A stretch of DNA of 64,000 bases, from the NCBI GenBank assembly GCA_027574665.1, contig CM050651.1, forward strand, positions 9,859,501 to 9,923,500, given 5' to 3'. The stretch comes from Rhynochetos jubatus. Lineage: Eukaryota > Chordata > Aves > Eurypygiformes > Rhynochetidae. Shown in pieces: positions 1 to 9,685 of this stretch (positions are counted from its first letter, which is position 1; each line of letters opens with the position of its first letter). A model generated the notes under the pieces. It saw only the letters and a program-made list of their open reading frames with translations. It ran no database searches and was not told the DNA's origin. Made by a program: the position numbers and the translations under genes.

Positions 1-1661
1 CATAGCTCTTCAGGTCACTGTGCCTTTCCTAGCCTTAAAAAAAAAAGCCATAAACAAAGCTGTAAAACCTCTGTGATGAGGCCTCTGAGAGTGTTAGCGT
101 CTCAGGGTGCGATGGGATTTTCTGTGATGAGAACAAAGTGCCTCTGTCTGAGAACTGAGCTTTCCTGGTGACTAATCTGAAGCTGCAGACTCAACCCCAA
201 CAGGAACTGGTTTCTGTGCTCTGTATTCCAGCTGCTGGGCACAGTTTGTTGACTTTACCCTCTCCAAACCTTGTAATATGTGTACTTAAGTGGAAAAAAA
301 AATGTCTCCTACAAACTTCAAAAGATGAAAAAGACACCACTTCATAAGTCTTCCACCTCTGAGCATAAGAAGAAAGTGCCAACATGCAGCCATGGTTTAA
401 TGCATTGTTGCCAAGTATTCAGAAAATACATTGAGGAGTGCTGCATGATTTTTGTGTGCACTGGAATATAGATGTGGAAAGCACGAATGGAGCTTTGCTT
501 CCTTCCTGTGACTTTGGTTTGTAATGACTTAGAATTGCTTAAAATGTTTTGTCAAAGTGTGGCATGTTGAAGAAAAAACCCCAACATTTTATTGGTAGTA
601 ATTTTAATTTACTCTCCTTTTCTTGAGGTCATGGACCACCAGGAAACCACATTTCCCAGTTCAAAAAGGGCACATTTTATTCTTTTTCTTTATTTTTTTC
701 AACCACTTCTTTTAATTCCTTCCAGGAAGAAGGAAATAATCCCAAGTACTATCATTATTTCATTTACTAAAATCAAGGAAAGTAGTTTGATTTTTTTTTT
801 TTTCCTTTTCCTGCCAGCTTTAGGCACAATACAGAATGTTTCTGGCATCTTCTTTCCTCAGTAGTGCTAATCAGCCTGGTACTGCTCCTTGTGATGACTG
901 CTCATGTTCTGCCCCGATAGCCCACTGCTGCTGTAGCTTCTGAAACACTGTGGTACAAATGTCCATGCTGGAGCCATCTCCCAAAGATGAGAAGCTTGGG
1001 TATGTCACACAGGTATGCTCCTAGCACCAGTCTGCGGTGTCTTCCAAGACATGACATTATCTATTTTGAGAGCCTCTTAAAGATTCTTTTTATGGTATTT
1101 CTCATTATTGGCTTTCATTGGCTAAAAAGTAATAAAGGTATCTGCTGGGGGGATGATACTTTGAGTTGTTTTTTTGGTTGGTTTGGGTTTGGGTTTTTTT
1201 TTTTTTTTAAATCCTGATTTGAAAAATAAAGAAGAAAAATAATTTTGTCTGGAATAAATGCCAGGGAAAAGACACAGCACAGTGTATTTCTGTCCATTAA
1301 ATACTAGATAAGTGATGCAGCTGGATTTGTTCAGTTGGCATTTCAGATGTTTTCAAATGTAAGTCCCCAAATGTGCTGGTAATTGGTGTGTTTTCCAGCA
1401 TTCAGAAATACCCATGTATCAGCGAGAATTAATTTCATGTTGTTTCTGCTTTGCATCAGTTTAGATGCACTTTTCTCACTATTTGCCATACTGAAACAAG
1501 TCTTGCATTTCAAAAATGTGTAGTGTCAGGTATCGCATTCACACTGGTTAAGGAAATGATTCATGAAATTAAAATGTACTTTGCAGGAAATTTCTACCCA
1601 TTGACATAGTGTCCAAGGGGAACACATCATCAGCTCAAAGAATCCGTTGCTTCTTGTTCAG
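1..1661. other. Non-coding sequence, no gene seen
   Basis: No exon with paired splice signals and a convincing frame was found here. The open frames present are short and low-complexity (poly-T and poly-A driven). There is a T-rich run near 1187-1208 preceded by GGTTTGGGTTTGGG-type sequence, a motif that recurs near 13500. Confidence 0.6.
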
Positions 1662-1942
1662 CTATCAATGTCTTGTACAAAAACCGGTATTCCGAAACAG
1701 GTTTCCTGGAGAAAAGTGACATTATGCCAAGCTTCTCTGGGCGGCGTAGCTCCGAGGTGGCTCACATGGCGCCTCCACATGCGTATGGAGAGACACGTGC
1801 CCTGCATTCTCTACTTTCCTAATGGCAAGGACTGTGGAGGGTCGGAAGGAAGAACTCGATCGTGCTGTACCAGAGATTCAGCGGGTATCATCGGCATGCC
1901 TTCGGGTGGCATTTTCACTGGGGCATCTGAAGACACCTTAAG
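1662..1942 (+). CDS. Candidate internal exon or decayed coding segment, unrecognised
   Basis: The segment is preceded by a pyrimidine-rich acceptor (TTGCTTCTTGTTCAG) and followed by a good donor (TTAAG|GTAGGT). Its reading frames are odd. The frame from 1662 is open across all 281 bases. The frame from 1664 begins INVLYKNRYSETGFLEKSD and stays protein-like to a TAA at 1820. The frame from 1822 begins MARTVEGRKEELDRAVPEIQ and runs to a TAA at 1939. The last two read more like real protein than the fully open frame, and a single indel near 1805-1822 would be needed to connect them. That suggests a frameshifted (pseudogenised) exon, a sequencing error, or a terminal exon stopping at 1820. No family was recognised; what is seen is splice signals and open frames, the rest is inference. 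Confidence 0.35.
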
Positions 1943-2214
1943 GTAGGTGGTGATTGTACTTTCTGTTTTACAGCTGGTAAAATTAACTCCCTGCGGGGCG
2001 TAAGGGGTTCAGCTGAAGATCAGATAATAAATCCAGAGCATGTTAAACACCAAACTCCCCAGCTTTCAGCCTCTGGCAGCATAGCTCCCTTCAGCAGAAA
2101 AGGAAACAGTCCCCACACCCTTTAATTAATCATAGAAGGAATACATGTGCATGAACCTCATACACTTTCAGTCGCACCGTTACTTCTCACTGATGCAAAG
2201 CTATTCTGGGGCGT

Positions 2215-2430
2215 GAGTTCACAGGCAGAAAGGGTGACTAAGGTGAGAACTGTTCAGACAGCTGAGCAAACTGCACATGCACCTTAAAATGCTGCAGTGT
2301 TTGTAAGTTCATAAAAGCCTCGTAACTGTAGGGTTTATTAGCTAGTATAATAATTTTCCAAGGGAAATAGGGGAAGATGTGAGTTAATTAACCCTCCGCT
2401 AAACTGTGTGCACTGTCACACTGGAGAAAT
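2215..2430 (+). repeat. Diverged direct repeat, copy A
   Basis: This pairs with copy B at about 3835-4049 in the same orientation. The best-conserved core runs from TTTGTAAGTTCATA near 2300 through AATAATTTTCCAAGGGAA near 2350 to GTTAATTAA near 2390, with roughly four in five bases matching by eye. Flanking similarity extends upstream (GTTCACAGGCAGAAAG against ATTCACATGCCTAAAG). It is either an old local duplication or two insertions of one ancient repeat; the family is not recognised. Confidence 0.75.
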
Positions 2431-3834
2431 AGATTATTTTCTTTTTTTCTGCATGCGTGTGATTGACCAATATAATGGTGCTCAGGAGAGTTATGAAAAA
2501 ACAAAAACCCCCAAAACACAAGCGAGAGTATTATGTTGAAAGGCTTCCAGTAGAGATAACTCATTAGTAATGCTCTTGCACACAGCAAGGGAACCTTTGG
2601 GGAAGATTTCTGGATGACTGTGTGCCGTTCTTCTCATTGAGCCGCAAGAAAGGTGCATTCACACTGGAGCGTATTTAGAGAAATGAACATGGAAGATGAG
2701 GAGAACGGAAAGAAAATATTCCAAAACAGAATGAACAGTAGATGATATGGATAACATTGCAAAAAAATGACAGAAGGGCAGTATGACTGCAGAAACTCTT
2801 ATTTATTAGAAGGAAGAGGGGAAACCTAACCTTTTAAAAGACAAAGAATAGATCATAGGTATCAGCCCTCGAGCAGAAATGAGAAGGTTTCTGTCCAACA
2901 GATGTTCAGACAGGAGTCACAGGAGCAAGGTTTCAGGCTCCTGTTTTCAGGTGTATTGTTTCGGTTTGGGTGTTTTTTGGAGCTTGAACTTGTGAAAAGG
3001 AATTTGTGGAGTGTCCACCTATGACAGCAGAAGACTACAGTCAGCAGTTTAAGAGGTTCTTTCCAGTTTTGCGCCCCTAATCACAAGCAGTATTTACATG
3101 GTGCAAATGGAAATAGCATTTGGTCATCTGAAAGAGACATTCTGACTTGCTGCAGGAGAGTGTTTACTGATGTTCTAATCGGACCATCACTAAAGATGTG
3201 TGTTCTTGGGAAAAAGCAGCAAATCAGAGGTTTGTGGTGTTCTGAACACACAGAACGCAGCCCACCACCAAATCAGTGAACTTACTATTGTCATTAGCGA
3301 TTGCATGACAAACAGGCATCTTATTGTACATTCATTTCAGAGCAAAACACCTTTGAAGCCAAATATGAAACTTTTCTTGTTTTCTTTAGGTTGAGTGATT
3401 TATTTTTCTGATCTGAGTTTTGTTGTGATCTCAGTCTTCACGAGCATAACTTTTGTGGTTAGAATAATATCATTGGTGGGCTTTAATGTAGCTGGCAAGT
3501 ATGATTCACCCAAGTTTGTATTTTACAGATACCTTTTTTTGCAGGAATAGTCATTTATTCCACAAGACTCTGGAAGGATTTTATAATGCATATAAATGGA
3601 GTTTATTAAGGTTTTGGCAGATTTGTGACCCACATTCATTTGTATAACTCACAATGTCTCATAGTCAATAGTCAAGTTTAGTACTCTTGGGCTCAGGTAA
3701 AGATTCCTGGATACATTTCTCTGACCCAGACCTCAGGCAGCATATTTTCTTAGACCAGAATATGTTTTCTTCAGTAGGTGTGGAACAAAAGCGAGTACAT
3801 TGATCATGCCAGCTTCTTCTATCTGATTTAAGGT

Positions 3835-4049
3835 ATAATTCACATGCCTAAAGCGGGTAGCAAATATAAAAGTGTCCAAACAGCTGCATAAGCTAAATGA
3901 ACATTTAAAAATAATGCCATTTGTAAGTTCATATAACCTGCTAACAGCAAGGCTTATTAGCCGGCGTAATAATTTTCCAGGGGAACTAGGAGTTGATGTG
4001 AATTAATTAATCCCCAAGTCTAATGCACAGATTGTAGTACTGAAGAAAT
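3835..4049 (+). repeat. Diverged direct repeat, copy B
   Basis: Second copy of the element at 2215-2430, 1.6 kb downstream and in direct orientation. It shares TTTGTAAGTTCATA, GGCTTATTAGC, TAATAATTTTCCAGGGGAA and AATTAATTAA, and similarity fades after GAAGAAAT near 4049. Both copies keep the AT-rich TTAATTAA core. Confidence 0.75.
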
Positions 4050-4746
4050 GACTACACGGACCAGTCCTGAACCATAAATGTTGGGTAAGCTCTTTCCTGT
4101 ATTCAGTGAACGCAATCCTTGCCATGCATCTGAACACTGAGACAATTGCAATAGAATATTAGCGCCGCTGTTGGAGAAATGGTGTTGATGAAATGAGGGA
4201 TGGAAGGAGAGCGCTTTGTTTGTTCATAATTGTAGGGGTTTGAGTGTTTAAATTAACCTTTTTATTTGCTCATGAGAAATCCAAAGCACTGAGTCATACG
4301 AGCACAGTGATTATCAGAGACCCCTGGTTTAAATAAGACATGACCAGCTTGCCCCAAGTCACCGATATGTGCAGCACCTTAGAAGTCCTCCTTATTTCTG
4401 AATTTATTTTCCCATGCCTGTCATCGTGACAGGCTTAAAATAACAATGATAGTATTTTTCTGTATATTTGTACATTGAAAAATAACTGAAAATTTCTCCA
4501 AAATATTAATAAAAATGTTATCTCCATGGGGATACTGAACCTGTTACTTCTGAGGTAGAAAAAAGACAATTCTATATGCAGTTAATTTTTCTTTCAACTG
4601 TAAACTGTTGTGCCGCTTTAAATAAGCTCAAAGGTCTGCCAGTCCAGTATTAAGATAAATGTTCAGTGGTCTGAGTTACGTCCATTTCCTGCACTCACGT
4701 ATCAGCACACGGTTGTCTAAAATGCGTATGGCAATAGCTGATGCAA
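4050..4746. other. AT-rich non-coding sequence
   Basis: No exon or repeat recognised. The sequence is AT-rich with scattered AATAAA-like hexamers, and ends at the 3' boundary of the CR1 insertion. Confidence 0.5.
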
Positions 4747-5560
4747 TAGAATAATAAAATCTTTTAGGCTGGAAAAGACCTTTCAGGTCATCAAGTCCAA
4801 CTGTTAATCTGACACTGCCAAGTCCACCATTAGACCATGTCCTTCAGCACCTCATCCACACGTCTCTGTGTCTTAAATCCCTCCAGGGATGGTGACTCCT
4901 CCACCTCCCTGGGCAGCCCCTTCCAATGCCTGACAGCCCTTTCGGGGAAGAAATTTTTCCTCACATCCAGTGTAAACCTCCCCTGGTGCAACTTGAGGCC
5001 ATTTCCTTTTGTCCCATCACTTGTCAGTTGGGAGAAGAGACCAACACCTCCCTCTCTGCCACCTCCTTTCAGGTAGCTGTAGAGAGCAATAAGGTCCCCC
5101 CTGAGCCTCCTCTTCTCCAGGCTGAACCACCCCAGCTCCCTCAGCCCCTCCTCACAGCACTTGTGCTCCAGACCCTTCCCCAGCTCCGTTCCCTTCTCTG
5201 GACATGCTCCAGCCCCTCAGTGTCTTGCTGCAGTGAGGGCACCAAAACTGAACACAGCATTTGAGGTGCGGCCACACCAGTGCCCAGTACAGAGGGGCAG
5301 TCACTGCCCTACTCCTGCTGGCCACACTGTTCCTGATGCAGGCCAGGATGGCATTGGCCTTCTTGGCCACCTGGGCACACTGCTGGCTCATATTCTGCTG
5401 GCTGTTTAACACCACCCCCGGGTCCTTTCCTGCCGAGCAGCTTTCCAGCCACTTGTCCCCAAGCCTGCGGCATTGCAGGGGGTTGTTGTGGCCCAGATGC
5501 AGGACCCAGCACTTGGCCTTGTTGAACCTCATGCAATTGGCCTCGACCCATTGATCCAAT
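4747..5560 (-). mobile_element. CR1 LINE retrotransposon, 5'-truncated
   Basis: The plus strand shows the reverse complement of the CR1 3' region: ATAGAATAATAAAATC at the terminus, then GGCTGGAAAAGACCTTTCAGG and the CAAGTCCAACTGT block, and the run describing small conserved blocks such as CCACCTCCCTGGGCAGCCCC. The element therefore points leftwards, with its 3' end near 4747. The minus-strand frame at 5152-5559 still reads the C-terminal part of the CR1 ORF2 polyprotein (LGDKWLESCSAGKDPGVVL, NMSQQCAQVAKKANAILACI, YWALVWPHLKCCVQFWCPH). Identification rests on the well-known CR1 3' end of birds. The copy is 5'-truncated, as most CR1s are, and its frame is interrupted before the 3' end, so it is not mobile. 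The 5' breakpoint is approximate (5550-5580). Confidence 0.95.
5152..5559 (-). pseudogene. CR1 ORF2 reverse-transcriptase C-terminal remnant
   Basis: This 135-codon open stretch lies inside the CR1 copy and corresponds to the end of the CR1 reverse-transcriptase ORF, beginning near the DxWxxxNxMxFNxxKCxVLHLG block and running into the SVASRSRAVTAPLYWALVWPHL block. The endonuclease and the catalytic reverse-transcriptase motifs are missing because of 5' truncation. It is a fossil and not a host gene. Confidence 0.9.
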
Positions 5561-7119
5561 AGTGAGGGATCTGAACGGACACACTGATAAAGTGCTCAGT
5601 AAAAAAGAAGTAGCTGCTCAGTCCTTTGTAATGTTTTGTTTCCAGAAGTTGTCAGTGTTATTTGCAGCAAAAGCATACTTCTGACAGGAGGTTGTTTTGG
5701 TTTTCTCTTAGACGTGCCATGTCAGTTAGTAAGGAAAAGTCCAAAAGAGGAAGGTTCAGAGGGCTGGGGATTAAATCCATTAATATTGACAGATCGTGTG
5801 CTTTTTCTGTGTGTAACAGAATAGTTGTGTTTCCTTCGAGAAGAAAGGATATTTGTCATTTAAAAAGATGATTGTCAACCTGGTTATGTCACCTGAACAC
5901 AGATTTATTTCCTGGAGACTGCTCAGCTCAGGGGATTTACTCCTGAGTAGATTTGCTTGCCAGCTTGGGAGACAAAGGCCTAATCCAGGAAAGGGCTGTG
6001 GACACCTGAGACTAAAAGCAGTGGAACTGAAGCCAGTGTGTTACAGCAGGAGCTCATCTACCAGCTGCCCTCTTGCTTGCTGTGGAAGCTTCCTACACCT
6101 CTGGGATTTCTATTCTTCACGAGGCGTTGCACTCCGGTTGGCAGTGAGCCGCAGGCAGGTTGATACACGCTTCGCAGGAGCTCAGGAGGACACCGTGTAG
6201 GTCATCTTTAGCACCAGCAGGCCTGCTTAGGGCAGAGAGAGTGATGTGAATTAATTTCTCGGTGTCACCTGCTTCCTTTTTAGATACAGTAATTTGTATT
6301 ATAGCAACAGCAAGGAGTCTACAGAAATTGAGAATGCCATGTGCCAGGCATTGCTTGTGCTCACAGCTTGAATTGCTTTTTAGGAGCCTGTGATTTAAAT
6401 GTGGAAGGTAGTCAGCGTTCCTCGCTTGGGGAAAAACAGGGAGCGTCTTTGCTGACAGATGGGAGAAGGAGAAATTAGTATATCAGCTGAGCGAAATAGT
6501 CCTGCAAGTCAGTCCAAGATAAAAGGGTCTCAGTGTGATTGCCAGGCCAAGCACTTAGCAAGTTTTCCTTGGGACAGGAAGTAAGAAGGCAGGTACAGCC
6601 CTTCAGTCGTTCGCAGGCTGAAGACAGTTCGAGTTTACAAGGAGGTGTTAGGTCACTCTAATAATTTTAGGAAGTTTCCAGATACTGGTGAGAGACTTGA
6701 CAGCAGAACGCCAGAAATACCAATCCAGATGAAACAATGCTTGAGTTCACTTTTTTTACTTTTACCTTTCTCTTCAACAACCGCGTTTTTTCTAATAAAT
6801 GTTTTGGAAGGGTCAGGTACAGTAGACAGCAAGCTCCCTGTGGCAATGTTTGTTCTCCTTGATCCTGAAGGCATACCAGTTTGAAAGAATCCTGTATTTC
6901 TTGGCTTCCGTACTTTATTTACTGACATTGCCTCTGATGCTAGTAGAAAGACCGTGAGAGTACAGTACCACGAGTAACGGTTCATCGGGGGGACTGATGA
7001 GCTCTCGGCTGGTTGGCTGATGGCTGGTGCCATGTTGCAGGAAACTTAGGCCCTTCCAATCATCAGATACTCTTCCCTTTCAGGGCTTGCTGCTGCAGAG
7101 TTTCAAGATTCCCTTTCCA
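5561..7119. other. Non-coding block, possible 3' UTR on minus strand
   Basis: A minus-strand frame of 126 codons (6653-7033) is open but lacks recognisable domains or clear splice signals. A plus-strand frame overlaps it, so neither is called. On the minus strand an AATAAA hexamer (TTTATT at 6914-6919) lies about 200 bases downstream of the candidate stop at 7120, which would fit a poly(A) signal for the minus-strand terminal exon model. Confidence 0.3.
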
Positions 7120-7209
7120 TCATAAACCATGATTCTTTTTTCTGTCCTGTGGGAGACCAGAGGCTGCTGTATGAAGCCAGTCTTTATGGGGCTCCTCACT
7201 GGTATCCTG
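7120..7209 (-). CDS. Candidate terminal coding exon, minus strand
   Basis: Read on the minus strand, an acceptor with a pyrimidine-rich run (CTTGTACATTATTGCTAG) is followed by 29 codons beginning QDTSEEPHKDWLHTAASGLP and a TGA stop at 7122-7120. Phase 0 at the acceptor matches the phase-0 donor of the exon at 9617-9685, giving a continuous C-terminus if joined. The acceptor is a NAGNAG site (TAGCAG), so the first glutamine may be optional. A competing minus-strand frame through the same bases (SRIPVRSPIKTGFIQQPLVS) runs to a stop at 7080 and cannot be excluded. Family not recognised. Confidence 0.35.
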   Translation of the reverse strand, partial: QDTSEEPHKDWLHTAASGLPQDRKKNHGL

Positions 7210-8542
7210 CTAGCAATAATGTACAAGGTGCCATTGGAAGAAGATGGATTGTAGAAACACATACGTGCAGTGGGTGATACATATGGGTGACAACAAAGAA
7301 ACATCAAAAACAACTTAAAGGAAAGCTACAGAGCCAACTGAGCCAAAGCCTCCTTCAGTAGAAATGAGTGTGGTCCTTCGACTTCGGTATTCCAGCAAAG
7401 CAGAGGGCTTAGCTTATCACATTTTTAGTTTGATCTAAACTTACACAAAAGTTTATTGGAGACTTAAAATACACAACATAACAAAAACCTTGTAAACGTC
7501 AAAATTTTACTGGTGGGCTTTTTTTCCCCACTCAGTCATTCCTGTGCAAGTACATTTTTTCCATCAGCTGAGGACATAGGCAGATGAGTTAGTAGCCCTG
7601 AGCTAATAATCACTCTGGTGGGGCCCTAAAGAGAAGGCAGAAAGCAAGCATGCTTCGTTAGCTCTTGAGAGTAAAAGGCAAATAAAACGGGAGCGGGGGA
7701 GTCTCTGTCCTTGATGTTTTTCACCCAGAGGTTAATTCAAGTGGAGGCAGGAAACGTGTTTCCCCCAGCCACCAATGTCGAGACCCTGACCCAGAGCTTT
7801 CTGCAAGCCTAAGTGGCTGCACGGTCAGGTGAGGCTGGACCAGTGGCTTATTAAGCCCAACCAGTTTTGGGTGTAGGATAGGATCCCTCAGTGCTCTGGA
7901 AAGCTCACTCTAGCTAAATATACAGCGGCTAGCTGCTGGGTTTTCCAGCCAGAGGACTTGATGCAGCTGGTGGGAGCCACGCCTGCCTGCAGCACCCACC
8001 TCATGGCAAGAGTTGTCCTGGTCAAGGATGGGTGAGGAGGACCAGGCAGGGTGGCAGGGGCAGCTCCAGCCATGCAGGGCAGGAGGGAGGAGCAGAGGTG
8101 TTCCCTTCCAGCAGCGACCTGTGGTTCTTGGCAGCCCTGGGAAGAAAAGGGGTGACACCAGCCAGAGGAAGGGTTTCTGTTTTCAGTGTGTCAGCCAGCT
8201 TTTGGTTGCTGCTGCCAAAAATACAGATTTTATTAGAGCTGCAAAAAGAAACTCTGTTCAGGGGTCTTTATTTTCATTTCCAGCTTAATTCAAAGTCAAT
8301 ACTAGAGAGCATATTCCACTCTCCGCTGCCCTAATGCCATTTCACAGCCTCGGGTGGAATTGCCCTTATGTGACGGAGTAGAAATGGTTTCTAGGTCTTT
8401 GGGGAGTCTGATTTATTGTATCAGATTTGATGCGTAAATGTGCAGGTTATGGGGGCAGGGGAGAGATGGGGATAGGGAGAAGAAAGGCCTGGGATATGTG
8501 AACTGGTTTCAATAAGAGGCAGTATGAAATTTCATCCCCTTC
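7210..8542. other. Non-coding, no feature recognised
   Basis: Several overlapping frames occur on both strands around 7900-8330, none with domain-like content. Between 7980 and 8130 the composition is GC-rich and purine-skewed (GGAGGACCAGGCAGGGTGG-like), without CpG enrichment. Confidence 0.45.
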
Positions 8543-8954
8543 TCAAGAAGAAACCAGCCTTTTCAAAATCTCTCCCATTTTTCCAAGCTTAAAGTAAATA
8601 AGTAAATAGCTCATGCTCCCACTTGTTGGCTTCAAATGGAACCCAGCACTGGGGGTTACAGCGGAGGCAGAAAAGGCCATTAAATGACTTGAAAGAAAGT
8701 ATTTCCAAATGGCTGAGGATGAGGCAAGGTCGGTTCTTAAGAATTTCCCCGCTTGGTTTCTGTAGCGGGGCATAGCAACTGAAGAACTTTGTTCACCTCT
8801 TCCTACATTTGCTGTATGCCTAATAGCTACGCCAGCTACTGGAATGAAGAAATATTTAATTACTAAAACTCTAATTTCCATTAGCTCTGAAAACCTCATT
8901 GTGTTACTTTCTTTAATTATCCAAGCCAAATAAACATCGAAAACTATCTCTGAC

Positions 8955-9045
8955 TTTAATTTAGGACCTGATTCAGCAAGGTAATTCAATTAAGCACGAG
9001 TATAATTCACAGCACATTAGAAGTCCCACTGAAACCTAATTTTGC
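8955..9045 (+). repeat. Ancient dispersed amniote repeat fragment
   Basis: The sequence GACCTGATTCAGCAAGG, then TTAAGCACGAG, then AGTCCCACTGAA reproduces, with gaps, a word series (CCTGATTCAGCAAAGCAC, TTAAGCAC, AGTCCCATTGAA) that I associate with an old repeat found in many reptile and bird sequences. The repeat name is not certain. The 148-codon minus-strand frame at 8543-8989 overlaps it and is probably chance. Confidence 0.4.
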
Positions 9046-9616
9046 TATTTTGCCGTTATTTCAAAGCTGGTTTTATTTCTTGAAGCACCAAGACAAGCCA
9101 AGCTTATTTTTTTCATTTCAGCTCAAATTATGAGCAGGGGAGAAAGGCAATTTAAGGTTAAGTGGAGAAAAATTTTACAGACTACTTGGGAAGCCCTGAA
9201 TTTTAAGTAGCAAAGGATGCAGAGGAGCAGAGGCGTGTGCGAGCCGGGTGTTTCTCAAGCTGCAGGTGGATGCTCATTGCCGTATGTGCTGATACCCAAG
9301 GTGGGGTGCTGGCACCGGGCGCAGGTCCCCTCCCACAAGGAGGGGACAGGAGGTGACGCTTCGTTAGGTGCCCCGTCATCACACAGGGCTGGGTTGTGTT
9401 GTGCTCCTCACCAGGAGTGGTGAGCCTTTGCAAATGCACGTGTTAGCCATCATGCCCCTGGGTGGTGGCAGAAGCCAGATCTCTGCTCGAGTGCCCACCT
9501 CGCTTGCTGGGTAGCTGTGTCCTGGAGGAGCCTGTCTCCCTTCTGTCCCAAAAAGGCTGAGGAAGCTGGGACAGAGGATCTGTCTGGATCAATTTCTGTT
9601 AGAAAGAAACACTCAC

Positions 9617-9685
9617 CTTGACGTTAGCTTGGTTGGAATACTCATTTTTAAGATCCAGCTCGCTCAGAGTGTGGTCCTGCTCACT
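9617..9685 (-). CDS. Candidate internal exon, minus strand
   Basis: On the minus strand a T-rich tract and CATACCAG acceptor lead into 69 bases (23 codons, phase 0 at both ends) followed by a strong donor CAAG|GTGAGT. The only open frame begins SEQDHTLSELDLKNEYSNQ; both other frames contain stops. Composition (acidic and polar, no cysteine) fits the soluble part of a protein. In-phase joining to the terminal exon at 7209-7120 is possible. Without an alignment the exon could still be a chance pairing of splice signals, which is common at this length. Family not recognised. Confidence 0.45.

Noticed and set aside
6653..7033. 126-codon minus-strand frame
   Set aside because: It is downstream of the candidate minus-strand stop, overlaps an equally open plus-strand frame and has no splice signals; a 3' UTR or chance frame is simpler.
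8543..8989. 148-codon minus-strand frame
   Set aside because: It overlaps an old dispersed repeat and has an atypical hydrophobic mixture without domain pattern.
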